NCBI GenBank assembly: GCA_007133205.1
Contig: SLND01000154.1
Span: forward strand, 1-37,330
Direction of reading: 5' to 3'
Length of the DNA stretch: 37,330 nucleotides
From: Natronospiraceae bacterium
GTDB lineage: Bacteria; Pseudomonadota; Gammaproteobacteria; Natronospirales; Natronospiraceae
Shown: positions 18,241-29,530 of the stretch, piece by piece
How positions within the stretch are numbered: the first letter of the stretch is position 1
Layout of the letters: each line of letters opens with the position of its first letter
Program-made: the position numbers and the translations under genes
The notes under the pieces: model-generated
Database searches by the model: none
Seen by the model: only the letters and a program-made list of their open reading frames with translations
What the model was told of the DNA's origin: nothing

Positions 18241-18410
18241 GGCCTACTCCATTGATTGATACGGACCGCTCGGTCCCTGTGCGGAGTCGCGCCGACTGGC
18301 GGCCGACAGGACCCGGACAATTCATCCATGGCAGATTGTTGAATCAGCCCCGGCCCCCGGAAAGGAGCAAGGTGCAGCCAAACACCAGGCAGAACCTCTC
18401 CAGCCCTGAT

Positions 18411-21400
18411 TCAATCCGCAGAGGATCCACCCTGGGACTGTTCCACATCCTCACTGTCTGACAGCGCAAGCAGGCTGGCGTTGCCTCCAACCGCCGCGGT
18501 ATTGATCGTCAGGGTCCTTTCATTGGCGAAACGCAGCAGGTAATGAGGTCCGCCGGCCTTGGGGCCGGTCCCTGAAAGGCGCTGACCACCGAAGGGCTGT
18601 ACCCCGACCACAGCACCCACCATGTTGCGATTCACGTAGGCATTGCCCACCTGAATACGGCGCTGAATGTATTCCGCCTCCCGGTCGATACGGGTATGAA
18701 TGCCCAGGGTCAGTCCATAGCCGGTCCGGTTGATGGCATCGATGACCTTGTCGAGATCCTTCGCCTTGTAACGAATGATGTGCAGTATCGGACCGAATTG
18801 TTCCCGCTCAAGGATATCGATGTCGTCGATCTCCACCGCGGTCGGCCGGAGAAAGGTGCCGTGACCACAATTCGGTCCCAGTGGGGCCTCCTTGATCAGC
18901 CGCCCCTGCGTCTTGATCCATTCCGCATGCTCCTGGAGGCCGTTCAAGGCCTTCTCGTCGATCACCGGACCGATGTCCGTACTCAGCAGGCCAGGATCCC
19001 CGACAGTCAGGGTATCCATGTACCCGGACAGGATTTCCAGCACCCGGGGTGCAATTTCTTCCTGCAGGAAAAGAGCACGCAAGGCCGAGCACCGCTGCCC
19101 GGCGCTGTGAAAGGCCGACTGGACAACGTCCTCCACCACCTGTTCCGGCAAGGCCGAGCTGTCAACGAGCATCGCATTCTGCCCACCTGTTTCCGCAATC
19201 AGGGTGGGAATGACATCTTCGCGCGCCGCCAGTGTCCGGTTCACCACTCGTGCCGTTTCGGTGGAACCGGTGAAGGCCACCCCGGCAATACGTGGATCGG
19301 GAATCACCACTTCACCAAAGACGCGACCACGACAGGGCAGAAAGTGAAGTACATCCCCGGGAACCCCGGCCTTGTGCAGCAGCTTCACTGCAAGTGAACC
19401 GATCAGAGTGGTCTGCTCGGCGGGCTTGGCCAGCACGCTGTTGCCGGCTGCCAGTGCGGCGGACACCTGGCCGGTAAAAATGGCGACCGGGAAATTCCAG
19501 GGGCTGATGCAGGCAAACACGCCCTTGCCGGTCAGGCGCAACTCGTTGCTCTCACCGGTGGGACCGGGCAGCTTGATGTTGTGACCAAACTTCTCGCGGC
19601 ACTGAAGGGCGTAGTAACGCAGAAAGTCCACTGCTTCACGCACCTCGGCCACGCCATCAGGAATGGTCTTGCCGGCCTCCCGGCTGCACAGCGCCATGAA
19701 CTCGCCGAAGTGCTCCTCGTAGAGATCTGCCGCACGCAGGAGAATGTTGGCGCGCTCCTCGGCGGGGGTTTCATCCCAGCTTCGCTGCGCTTTCGAGGCA
19801 GTCTCGATCGCTTCTTCCAGCACTGCCTTTTCGGGTTCGTAATACTTGCCCGGAGACCGGCGATTATCCGCCGGATCCACGGCATGAACCTCCTTGCCGC
19901 CTCCGTGAATCCGGCCGCCCACCACGGCCCGTGCTTCCCATTGCTTGTCCATGGCCCGGGTCATGGAATCGGCCAGGGCCGACAATTCCTCGGGATCCGC
20001 CAGATTCACGCCCCGGGAATTGTCGCGGTCGTAACCCTGGTCGTGATAGATGTCCTTTGGCAGGGGAATCCGGGGATGGCGGTAGCGCTGCAGCTTCTCG
20101 ACCTCTCGCACCGGATCCCGGGCGATCTCCTCGACCGGGACATTCTCATCCATGATGTGATTGACAAAAGAAGTATTGGCGCCGTTTTCAAGCAGACGTC
20201 TCACCAGGTAGGGCAGGAGTTCCTTGTGCCGCCCTACCGGGGCATAAACCCGACAGTGAACTCCCGATTCCCCCGCAATCAGCTCGTCATACAGTTCCTG
20301 GCCCATACCATGCAGACGCTGGAACTCGTAGTCCCGGCGGTCCCCCGTCATTTCCAGAATCGAGGCAATGGTATGGGCGTTATGGGTTGCAAATTGCGGA
20401 TAGAGGCGATCGCAGTCCTCACCCAGCATCTTCCGTGCACAGGCTAGATAGGAGACATCCGTATTTACCTTGCGGGTAAAGACGGGATAATCCTTCACAC
20501 CCTCGACCTGGGCTTCCTTGATTTCGTTATCCCAATAGGCCCCCTTGACCAACCGCACCGGAATCCGCCGGCCCACATCGTTGGCCAGTTCATTGAGCCA
20601 GTCGATCAATTTGATGCAGCGTTTCAGGTAGGACTGAATGGCCAGCCCGAAGCCTTCCCAATCCTGCAGGGACGGCGAGCGATACACCCGCTCGAAAACT
20701 TCGAGCGAGAGATCGAGTCGGTGGGCTTCTTCCGCGTCCACCGTCAACTGAATGCCGGCATCACGTGCTTCCTCTGCCAGCCTGAGGAGCTGGGGTGTCA
20801 GTTCTTCCAGAACGGCTTCGCGCTCGGCATATTCGTAACGCGGATGGAGAGCCGACAGCTTGACCGAAACACCGGAGGCATCCCAGATACTTTCATCCGG
20901 GGACGTCGCCTTGCCGGTGGCCCGGATCGCCTCGGCATAGGATTCAAAATAGCGATCGACATCATCCCAGGTCAGCGCCGCCTCACCCAGCATGTCGAAA
21001 CTGTGGCGGTAACCACGATGATCCTTCGAGCGGGCACGCTTGAGCGCCTCGCCTATGGTTCGTCCCATCACGAACTCGAAACCCAGAATGCTCATGGCCT
21101 GGCGCATCGCGCCGCGGATCATCGGTTCACCCATTCTGGCAGTCAGCCGGCTCATGAAACCGGACACATTCTTGCGAGTCCGCTTGTCCACCTTGACGAT
21201 CTTGCCGGTCAGCATCAGGCCCCAGGTGGAGGCATTGACAAAGAGCGAGCCACTTTCCCCAAGGTGGGAGCCCCAGTTGCCGGAACTGATCTTGTCCTGG
21301 ATGAGCTTGTCGGCCGTCTCGGCATCCGGCACCCGAATCAGTGCCTCGGCCAGACACATCAGGACCACGCCTTCCTGCGAAGACAGGTCGTATTCCTGCA

Positions 21401-21650
21401 TGAAGGCCGAAATCCCGCCCTTTCTCACGCCCTTGCGGCGTACCATGCGCACGAATTCCTCGGCCTGGCGTTCAATGCGCGCACGTGCTGCATCATCCAG
21501 CCGCGCCAGGGGCAGAAGTTCTTCCATGACCGACTTCTCATCAGCCAGATAAAGCCGGTTCATCTCCGCACGCACACCTTCGAGCCTGGGTGCGCCACGC
21601 TCGAAGACAAATGGTGTGGTAGCAGCTTGGGTACGTTCGGGTAGTGCCAC
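18411..21650 (-). CDS. putA: Bifunctional proline dehydrogenase / L-glutamate gamma-semialdehyde dehydrogenase
   Basis: 1079 aa; PRODH (RLVKGAYWDNEIKEAQ) and ALDH (FTGSTETARVVN, HSAGQRCSALRALFL) motifs; no N-terminal RHH DNA-binding domain evident. Confidence 0.95.
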   Translation of the reverse strand: MALPERTQAATTPFVFERGAPRLEGVRAEMNRLYLADEKSVMEELLPLARLDDAARARIERQAEEFVRMVRRKGVRKGGISAFMQEYDLSSQEGVVLMCLAEALIRVPDAETADKLIQDKISSGNWGSHLGESGSLFVNASTWGLMLTGKIVKVDKRTRKNVSGFMSRLTARMGEPMIRGAMRQAMSILGFEFVMGRTIGEALKRARSKDHRGYRHSFDMLGEAALTWDDVDRYFESYAEAIRATGKATSPDESIWDASGVSVKLSALHPRYEYAEREAVLEELTPQLLRLAEEARDAGIQLTVDAEEAHRLDLSLEVFERVYRSPSLQDWEGFGLAIQSYLKRCIKLIDWLNELANDVGRRIPVRLVKGAYWDNEIKEAQVEGVKDYPVFTRKVNTDVSYLACARKMLGEDCDRLYPQFATHNAHTIASILEMTGDRRDYEFQRLHGMGQELYDELIAGESGVHCRVYAPVGRHKELLPYLVRRLLENGANTSFVNHIMDENVPVEEIARDPVREVEKLQRYRHPRIPLPKDIYHDQGYDRDNSRGVNLADPEELSALADSMTRAMDKQWEARAVVGGRIHGGGKEVHAVDPADNRRSPGKYYEPEKAVLEEAIETASKAQRSWDETPAEERANILLRAADLYEEHFGEFMALCSREAGKTIPDGVAEVREAVDFLRYYALQCREKFGHNIKLPGPTGESNELRLTGKGVFACISPWNFPVAIFTGQVSAALAAGNSVLAKPAEQTTLIGSLAVKLLHKAGVPGDVLHFLPCRGRVFGEVVIPDPRIAGVAFTGSTETARVVNRTLAAREDVIPTLIAETGGQNAMLVDSSALPEQVVEDVVQSAFHSAGQRCSALRALFLQEEIAPRVLEILSGYMDTLTVGDPGLLSTDIGPVIDEKALNGLQEHAEWIKTQGRLIKEAPLGPNCGHGTFLRPTAVEIDDIDILEREQFGPILHIIRYKAKDLDKVIDAINRTGYGLTLGIHTRIDREAEYIQRRIQVGNAYVNRNMVGAVVGVQPFGGQRLSGTGPKAGGPHYLLRFANERTLTINTAAVGGNASLLALSDSEDVEQSQGGSSAD

Positions 21651-21934
21651 GGTCAGCCTCCCGCAATGGATCTGGGGTCAGTTTCCCGAGGCCGAGACGG
21701 CCCATTGAGGACCGGAAATTGGCGGCATGTTCGGGGCCTGAAGACGCCCGCCATTCTACCGGAACAGGCCGACCCTGCCAGCCCTGGGCGGGGTTCCAGG
21801 CGGCTTGCCGGGGAAGTGAGAGAGATGGCTTCAGGTGGGGCACTCACGACAGAATCGGCCGCCCCGAAGACGTCCGACCCTGCCGAACAAGCGGACACAG
21901 CCGCTTATCACGGATACAGCTTGCTTTTCGTCGT

Positions 21935-23131
21935 TCAGCTTTCGTCCTGCCTAAATTCGATGGTCTGCTGTGTGACCACCGGCTGATCCTGTTCCGGGAA
22001 CTGCCACTGGCGGATGGCACGATAGGCAGACCGATCGAAGGTCTCGCCGGGTTCGGAGTCCAGGACCTCCACGTCCGAGACGTAACCGTCCTCGTTGATC
22101 ACCACTTCCATGGTCACGTGCCCGGTGGTGCCCTCAACCAGGGCCTGGCGCGGCCATTCCGGTTCGGCCACCTCCACCGGCTCGAGGTAATCCACCTCAC
22201 GTGGCTCATCACTGACCGAGGCGATCACCCACCCGGAAGCCAGGAACAGGCCGCTCACGATCATCAATGCCCCATGGAACGGCAGGGGACGTCGTTTTTT
22301 CTCCACTATCATCATCACTCTCTCCTTCAGAAGCGATGGCAACAATCCGCCGAACCCGAGTGCATGCACGTCGAGTCCGGCGGTACGACACAGAGTCTGG
22401 GCATAGACCAGCCGATCCGGTTTGCCCAGATCGGCCAGCGCAGCCGCGTCGGCGGCAAGCTCCTGGTCGGCCCGAAAGCGGTACCAGCCGAGTTGCACGG
22501 CCGGATGAAACCAGAACAGGCAGCGCAGCCACAGTGCCAGCAGCAGCCACCATGGATCGCCATGGCGAACGTGTGCTTGCTCGTGTGCCAGCACGAGCGC
22601 GGTCTGCGCACTGTCACGCTCGTCAAGATCGGCCGGCAGCCACAGGGTCGGTCGCAGCGCACCCACCAGCATCGGGCTGCGGCAGGCATGCGAGAAACGC
22701 ACCCGCACAAGGCGCGGGAAACCGTGCGCCTGGATTTCATTGGCCACTTCGGTGCGGTTACAGGCGCCGGCACGCAAAACGGCCTGAAAGCGGAGTTGGG
22801 TCCGCCCGAACCAGACCGCCGCGATCACGGCACCCATCGCCCAGACTGCCGCCAAGGCCCACAGCCAGCCGCCAACGGCAGAGCCTTCCAGGGCCGCACC
22901 GCCCCCGACAGGCACGCCGTCGGCTACCAGGGTGAAACCGGCGGTGGCCGGCATCACGCCGCCGAGTACCCCGGTGGGCACGAGTGCGGCCAGCGGCAGG
23001 AGCCAGGCCAGATAAGCGGCACGCGCCCCGGCGGCGTGATACAACAACCGCGACAACAACCATGCCAGCGGCACCAGGACCGCGAGCGCGATGCTCGAGT
23101 GCCAGAGCCATTCGAGAAACACGTGAGTCAT
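21935..23131 (-). CDS. M56 family (BlaR1-like) membrane metallopeptidase with TonB C-terminal domain
   Basis: HEQAHVRHGDPWW zinc site, multiple TM segments, C-terminal GHVTMEVVINEDGYVSDVEVLDSEPGETFDRSAYRAIRQWQF. Confidence 0.9.
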   Translation of the reverse strand: MTHVFLEWLWHSSIALAVLVPLAWLLSRLLYHAAGARAAYLAWLLPLAALVPTGVLGGVMPATAGFTLVADGVPVGGGAALEGSAVGGWLWALAAVWAMGAVIAAVWFGRTQLRFQAVLRAGACNRTEVANEIQAHGFPRLVRVRFSHACRSPMLVGALRPTLWLPADLDERDSAQTALVLAHEQAHVRHGDPWWLLLALWLRCLFWFHPAVQLGWYRFRADQELAADAAALADLGKPDRLVYAQTLCRTAGLDVHALGFGGLLPSLLKERVMMIVEKKRRPLPFHGALMIVSGLFLASGWVIASVSDEPREVDYLEPVEVAEPEWPRQALVEGTTGHVTMEVVINEDGYVSDVEVLDSEPGETFDRSAYRAIRQWQFPEQDQPVVTQQTIEFRQDES

Positions 23132-23487
23132 TTGAGTTTCTCCAGAAGACTGCGAATTTCTTCGCGATCAGCCTCGGACAGCCCCTCGCGTTCCGCGAAG
23201 GCCGCCACCAGCGGTGCCAGCCGCCCGTCCAGATGCTGATTGACGAGCTGACCCGCTTTCTCCCGCAGCCAGTCCTCGCGCTCGATCAGCGGCCGAAAAC
23301 GATAGGTTCGCCCTTCAGGTTCGCGCGCCAGGGCACCCTTCTCGGTCAGGCGTGTCAGCAGCGTGCGCACCGTCTTGGGACTCCAGTTCTCACCCGGGGC
23401 GACACGCTCGACGACCTCGCTGGAGGTGAGCGGGTGCTCGCGCCAGAGCACTTCCATGACTCGACTTTCGGATTCGGAAATATTCAT
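23128..23487 (-). CDS. BlaI/MecI/CopY family transcriptional repressor
   Basis: ISESESRVMEVLWREHPLTSSEVVERV...KTVRTLLTRLTEKGAL; 4-bp overlap with the M56 gene. Confidence 0.9.
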   Translation of the reverse strand: MNISESESRVMEVLWREHPLTSSEVVERVAPGENWSPKTVRTLLTRLTEKGALAREPEGRTYRFRPLIEREDWLREKAGQLVNQHLDGRLAPLVAAFAEREGLSEADREEIRSLLEKLK

Positions 23488-23494
23488 AAGCTTG

Positions 23495-23537
23495 GACTAC
23501 AACCGTAAGCCTCGCCACCAAGACTACACTCGTAGTC
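23495..23537. promoter_or_regulatory. Two BlaI-type operators: GACTAC-AACC-GTAAGC (23495-23510) and GACTAC-ACTC-GTAGTC (23522-23537)
   Basis: One perfect and one imperfect 6-4-6 inverted repeat, immediately upstream of the repressor gene. Confidence 0.75.
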
Positions 23538-23618
23538 CATAATGTCAAGGGAGATTCGAGCAAGGAGAAACCGCAGCTCCGGAATCCGCTCCCGGCCCGG
23601 CATGCAAGCATCCGGACT

Positions 23619-24098
23619 TCAGCGGAACCAGGTCACGGCAAAGATTGACAGCATCAGCAGCGCCACCACCAGCTTGGCCAGGGCCCCCAGAAACACCCCC
23701 AGCCATGCGCCGATCCCGGCGCGCGAGGCCTCTTCCATGGTGCCTCGGGCCATGAGATGACCGCAGAAGGCTCCGATCAGCGGCCCGAAAATCGCGCCGG
23801 CCAGGCCGAAGAACAATCCCACCAGGAGACCGAACACCGCGCCCAGGGCTGCCGACCGACCCGCACCATAACGGCGGGTAGTGAGCGCGGTGGCGGCGAA
23901 ATCGAGAAACACCGAGGCCAGGGCCATCAGTCCGAGCACTGTCAAAGTGCCGCCCCCCACCGCCTCGAAACCGCCGGCCCAGGCGGCCAGGAACAGGCCC
24001 ACGAATACCATGGGCACACCGGGCAGGATGGGCACCACGCTGCCGACGAGGCCCACCACCACCAGCAGCCCCGCCAGCCCCCAAAGCACGATTTCCAA
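23619..24098 (-). CDS. DUF456 family membrane protein
   Basis: Gly-rich TM protein with VVGLVGSVVPILPGVPMVFVG. TTG start at 24098 inferred from an upstream AGGA; the ORF extends to 24224. Confidence 0.7.
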   Translation of the reverse strand: MEIVLWGLAGLLVVVGLVGSVVPILPGVPMVFVGLFLAAWAGGFEAVGGGTLTVLGLMALASVFLDFAATALTTRRYGAGRSAALGAVFGLLVGLFFGLAGAIFGPLIGAFCGHLMARGTMEEASRAGIGAWLGVFLGALAKLVVALLMLSIFAVTWFR

Positions 24099-24244
24099 AG
24101 CGCGTCCTCCCCTCGCCTCATCCCAAGCCGTGAGCTTAGCCGCACCGGCACCGTACCCCAAGCTCACCCCGCCAGCTACAATGAGGGCAGCGGCTCCAGT
24201 GGAGGGGAAGGACACCCGGCGCACGACGCGTGCAGGCGGTGGCC

Positions 24245-26092
24245 ATGAACTACGATTCGAACATTCGACACAGTAACAGCGGCGCCTATGAAGAGCGCCG
24301 CCTTGCCGACGTTCATGCGCTGGAGCTGCTCGATACCGCCTACGAGGAACGCTTCGACCGCATCACCCGCCTGATTGCCGACATCTTCCGGTTTCCCGTG
24401 GTGTTTGTCAGCCTCCTCGACCGCGACCGGCAATGGTTCAAGTCGGCGCTGGGCATGGGGGTGCGCGAAACGGTTCGCGAGATCTCGTTCTGCAACCGCA
24501 CTGTGCAGCAAGAGGAAGGGCTGCTCGTCGTCCCCGACGCCCACCAGGACGAGCGCTTTCGTGACACGCCGCTGGTGACCGGGCCGCCCTATATCCGCTT
24601 CTATGCCGGCGCCGTGGTACACGGTCCGAGTGGCTACCCGGTGGGCACCACCTGCGTCATCGACCACCAGCCGCGCGAGTTCAGCGAACAGCAATGCAAC
24701 CAGCTTCGCGAGTTTGCCGCACTCGTCGAACGGGAGCTGAAGCACTCCCACGAAATCGAATCGCTCAAGGCCTCGGTCACCTATACGGCCTATTACGACA
24801 CCCTCACCGGCCTGCCCAACCGGCGCCTGTTCAATGACCGCCTCGAACGCCTGCTCGAACTGTGCGACCGCGAGCAGCGAACCCTCGCCGTGCTGCTGGT
24901 CAACATCAAGGGCCTGCGCCTGCTCAACCAGGCCTACGGCACCCGGGTCGGCGACAACCTTCTGGGGCAGGTTGCTGACCGGCTGCGCGAGGCCTGCCCG
25001 GCCGGCGGCACGGTGGCCCGCCTGCAGGCCGACGAATTCGTCCTCGCCGCACCCGCACCGGAACGCCAAAGCGCCTACATCGACACCTGCGCCGAGCACC
25101 TGCGCAAGCATCTCGACGGGCCATTCGCCCTGGACGGGCATCAGCAGTACCTCAACATCCAGCTTGGCGGAGCCGTGTTTCCCGAGCACGGCACCACGGC
25201 CAACACCCTGGTCGAGCGTGCCGCCGCCGCCATTCACAGTCCCCGCCGTGATGTCATCCAGCGACGCCTGCGCATCGTCGGGCGCAAGGACGTGGAAAGC
25301 ATTTCGCGCAACCTGGAAGTCGAATCCCGGCTGCGGGCCGAACGGGAACAAGGATTCGAGGGCTTCGAGCTCCACTACCAGCCCATCGTGCGCGTGAGCG
25401 ACGGCTGCATTGCCGGTTACGAAGCACTGCTGCGCTGGGAGGACAGGGACCTTGGCCGGGTGTCCCCCGGCGACTTTCTTTCCGTGGCCGAGCAGAGCGG
25501 GCTTATCATGCCCATCGGTGACTGGGTCGCAGAACGGGCCTGCCGGCAACTGGGGCAATGGCAGAAACAGGACGGGCACGAGCGCTTCGTCTCCATCAAT
25601 GTCGAAGCGGTGCAGCTCGAACAGGCGGGATTTGCAGAACAGATCCTGCAGGCGCTGCAAGAACACGGGGTGACACCCGGGCAACTGCACATCGAGGTCA
25701 CCGAGTTCTCCCTGGTGGGCGACAGCCTGCCGGTCAAGCAGTGCATGGACACCCTGGCCGATGCCGGCGTACGCATCTACATCGATGACTTCGGCACCGG
25801 CTACTCGTCGCTCGAGTACCTGCGCCGCATGCCGATTGCCGGGGTCAAGCTGGACCGTTTCTTCATTGCCGGGCTGCCGGACGATGAAAGCGATATCACG
25901 CTCACGCGGACGGTGTTGAGGATGGCGCAGGGCCTGGGATTTCAGACGGTGGCGGAAGGCGTGGAAAAGCCGGAGCAGTACCAGTTCCTGCGCGAGGAAG
26001 GCTGTGACATGGTGCAGGGGTTCCTGCTGGCGCGCCCGGTGCCGCCCGGTGAAGCCATAGCGCTTCCAGGTTGTCTTTCCCCTGATCGCTGA
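24245..26092 (+). CDS. GAF-GGDEF(degenerate)-EAL protein, probable c-di-GMP phosphodiesterase
   Basis: GAF domain; RLQADEFVLA in place of GGDEF; EAL motif YEALLRW, IEVTEF, IDDFGTGYSSLEYL conserved. Confidence 0.85.
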   Translation: MNYDSNIRHSNSGAYEERRLADVHALELLDTAYEERFDRITRLIADIFRFPVVFVSLLDRDRQWFKSALGMGVRETVREISFCNRTVQQEEGLLVVPDAHQDERFRDTPLVTGPPYIRFYAGAVVHGPSGYPVGTTCVIDHQPREFSEQQCNQLREFAALVERELKHSHEIESLKASVTYTAYYDTLTGLPNRRLFNDRLERLLELCDREQRTLAVLLVNIKGLRLLNQAYGTRVGDNLLGQVADRLREACPAGGTVARLQADEFVLAAPAPERQSAYIDTCAEHLRKHLDGPFALDGHQQYLNIQLGGAVFPEHGTTANTLVERAAAAIHSPRRDVIQRRLRIVGRKDVESISRNLEVESRLRAEREQGFEGFELHYQPIVRVSDGCIAGYEALLRWEDRDLGRVSPGDFLSVAEQSGLIMPIGDWVAERACRQLGQWQKQDGHERFVSINVEAVQLEQAGFAEQILQALQEHGVTPGQLHIEVTEFSLVGDSLPVKQCMDTLADAGVRIYIDDFGTGYSSLEYLRRMPIAGVKLDRFFIAGLPDDESDITLTRTVLRMAQGLGFQTVAEGVEKPEQYQFLREEGCDMVQGFLLARPVPPGEAIALPGCLSPDR

Positions 26093-26112
26093 CCGGGCAA
26101 AATTAACCTCCA

Positions 26113-26148
26113 GGACAGGCCGCAGCCCCGGAGGGCTGCGGCCTGTCC
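26113..26148. terminator. Bidirectional terminator-like hairpin between convergent genes
   Basis: 16-bp perfect stem GGACAGGCCGCAGCCC-CGGA-GGGCTGCGGCCTGTCC; no long T-tract. Confidence 0.55.
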
Positions 26149-26170
26149 TTCAGGCATCATGCCCGACGCC

Positions 26171-27415
<1,245 letters not shown>

Positions 27416-27553
27416 GTGCAGAACTCCTGATTCCGAATTTGGGATGGCAAGGAAAGACAATACGACGCCCCCCGGCGGGTTGCCGCCCGGCGCCGAATGA
27501 AAACCCGCGTATTGTAACGGAAAGGGGGCGGTGACTGCCCGTACTGTCCTGCA

Positions 27554-27753
27554 GGGCTTGCCGTTTCGGTATGAGGCTTTGCCAGGTACGGGGTCTGCGG
27601 ATGGTTCTTCCGGGATCGCCGTGAATCCGTCCATGGAGGCTCTGCGTGCGACGTCCTGTCGCACACAGTCCCGGAAGAACCATTCCGCAGCCCCCGCCGT
27701 GCGAGATTTTCGGGGGAGCACGCACCAAGGTGCGTGACCGAAACGGCAAGCCC
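27554..27753. repeat. ~200-bp nested imperfect inverted repeat
   Basis: 17-bp perfect outer arms (27554-27570 / 27737-27753), 21/22-nt middle arms (27595-27615 / 27669-27690), 7-bp central hairpin GTGCGAC-GTCCT-GTCGCAC. Confidence 0.8.
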
Positions 27754-27817
27754 GGCCGGCCGAGCCTCCGCGAACATTCACACAGACCTCGAGGCTTGCT
27801 CAGGCACCACCAATGGC

Positions 27818-28273
27818 TCAGGGCCGGCGCGGGAACGGCAGCGGGCGCACCGGCGCGATCTCGCCCTTGTCCCGCCAGCGCAGGTAATCGTGCAGAATCA
27901 GCCCATGATCGAAGGCCAGCGGCGGCGGATCAGCCGGATCCATGACTTCCACCGCACGCGCATCATCCGCCGCCCGGGGCTCACCCACCGCCCGCCCGAC
28001 GAAGGTCACGCTGACCGTGTGCCCGCGCGGATCCCGGCGTGGATCGGAATAGGCCCCCAGAAAGCTCACCAGACGCACCTCCAGTCCGGTCTCCTCCCAG
28101 GCCTCGCGCATGGCCGCCTGCTCAAGGGTCTCGCCGATATCGACAAAGCCCCCCGGCAAGGCCCAGCCCAGGGGCTCATTCGCCCGCTCGATCAGGACCA
28201 CACCGCCATCGTTGCGCTCGGGCAATTCAATGACTGTATCCACAGTCAGCCGGGGCGTCTCGGGTGCCGCCAT
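27818..28273 (-). CDS. NUDIX hydrolase
   Basis: Nudix box [25 protein letters not shown]. Confidence 0.9.
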   Translation of the reverse strand: MAAPETPRLTVDTVIELPERNDGGVVLIERANEPLGWALPGGFVDIGETLEQAAMREAWEETGLEVRLVSFLGAYSDPRRDPRGHTVSVTFVGRAVGEPRAADDARAVEVMDPADPPPLAFDHGLILHDYLRWRDKGEIAPVRPLPFPRRP

Positions 28274-28276
28274 GCC

Positions 28277-28657
28277 CTACTCCTTTCCCGCCAGTTTTCG
28301 CAGGCGACGCCGATCCTTCCGGTCCGGCCGCCGATCCGGCACCGGTCTGGCCAGACGATCCATGCGCCGGATCTCGGCCTCACGCTTGCGCCGCTCGATG
28401 CTTTCCTCGGTCTCCGCATAAAGTTGCTCGGCGACCCGTGCCGGCCCACGACAATCCGAGATGGCCTCCACCACGACCTCGAAATGGGTGCTGCCCTTGG
28501 TGATCTTGAGCCGGTCGCCCGGCGTGACTTCGTGCGCCGGCTTGATGCGGGTCCCGTTGACGTGCACCTTGCCGCCGTTGACCGCCTTCTGCGCCAGCGC
28601 CCGGGTCTTGAAGAAGCGGGCCGCCCAAAGCCACTTGTCAACGCGCAGGCGCTCCAT
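28277..28657 (-). CDS. hslR: S4-domain ribosome-associated heat shock protein Hsp15
   Basis: MERLRVDKWLWAARFFKTRALAQKAVNGGKVHVNG S4 domain; ~127 aa basic protein. Confidence 0.85.
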   Translation of the reverse strand: MERLRVDKWLWAARFFKTRALAQKAVNGGKVHVNGTRIKPAHEVTPGDRLKITKGSTHFEVVVEAISDCRGPARVAEQLYAETEESIERRKREAEIRRMDRLARPVPDRRPDRKDRRRLRKLAGKE

Positions 28658-28732
28658 CACAGCCCTCCATTGCAATCAATGACGAGCATGGCAAGACGGA
28701 TCTGGAGGCGGCTCTCACTGGTAACCACTCTT

Positions 28733-29530
28733 TCAGTCATCCCTGCCCTCCCGCGGGGGCCACGGAATCAGGGCACTGGTACGGCGAACATAGTCGGCAT
28801 ATTCCGGTTTGCTCGCCTTCAAGTCACGCTCCAGCAGCGTGACCCCGGAAACACGGACCAGCAGGAAAGTCATCAGGACCGGTGCGAAGAGCGTCCACCA
28901 GCCACCGAAAGGAATGGCAAAGCAATAAAAGCCCCACCAGACACAGATCTCGCCGAAATAGTTGGGGTGACGGGAATACCGCCAAAGGCCCTGATCCATG
29001 ACCCTGCCGCGGTTTTCCGGATCGGACTTGAAGCGGGCAAGCTGAAAATCCGCAGTCGTCTCCAGAAAGAAACCAATCACCCAGAGCAGAATCCCCGCAC
29101 TCCCCCACCACTGCATCAGTGCCGGATCCAGATGTCCCAGCCCAATCATCAGGAAGGGATACGCGACCAGCCAGAGAATCGCGCCCTGCAACAGGAACAC
29201 CGACCAGAGGCTGCGCTTGGCAAAACCGTCTCCATGCCGCTCACGCATGGCCTGGTAACGACGATCTTCTCCTTCCCCCCAGTTGCGCCAGCTGAGGTAA
29301 AGGGACAGGCGCAACCCCCACAGGGTCACCAGCACCACAGGCACCAGGGCAGCGAGATACTGCGGCCCGACAGCCCACCAGAACCAGGCCAGGAGCACGA
29401 AGCCAAGCCCCCAGAAGCGATCAACCAGGCTTGCATCCTTTCGCAATACACTGAAGGCCCAGATCACGATCATCAGGGCCAGGCTGATACCGAGCCCGAT
29501 CAGCGCCGCAAAGACCGTCCCCATGTTCAT
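28733..29530 (-). CDS. DUF1295 / steroid 5-alpha-reductase-like membrane protein
   Basis: LWRYSRHPNYFGEICVWWGFY motif, multiple TM segments. Confidence 0.85.
   Translation of the reverse strand: MNMGTVFAALIGLGISLALMIVIWAFSVLRKDASLVDRFWGLGFVLLAWFWWAVGPQYLAALVPVVLVTLWGLRLSLYLSWRNWGEGEDRRYQAMRERHGDGFAKRSLWSVFLLQGAILWLVAYPFLMIGLGHLDPALMQWWGSAGILLWVIGFFLETTADFQLARFKSDPENRGRVMDQGLWRYSRHPNYFGEICVWWGFYCFAIPFGGWWTLFAPVLMTFLLVRVSGVTLLERDLKASKPEYADYVRRTSALIPWPPREGRDD

Noticed and set aside
18339-18414. Inverted repeat TTGAATCAG ... CTGATTCAA near the end of putA
   Set aside because: Arms are only 9 bp with a ~58-nt gap and no T-tract; not convincing as a terminator or operator.
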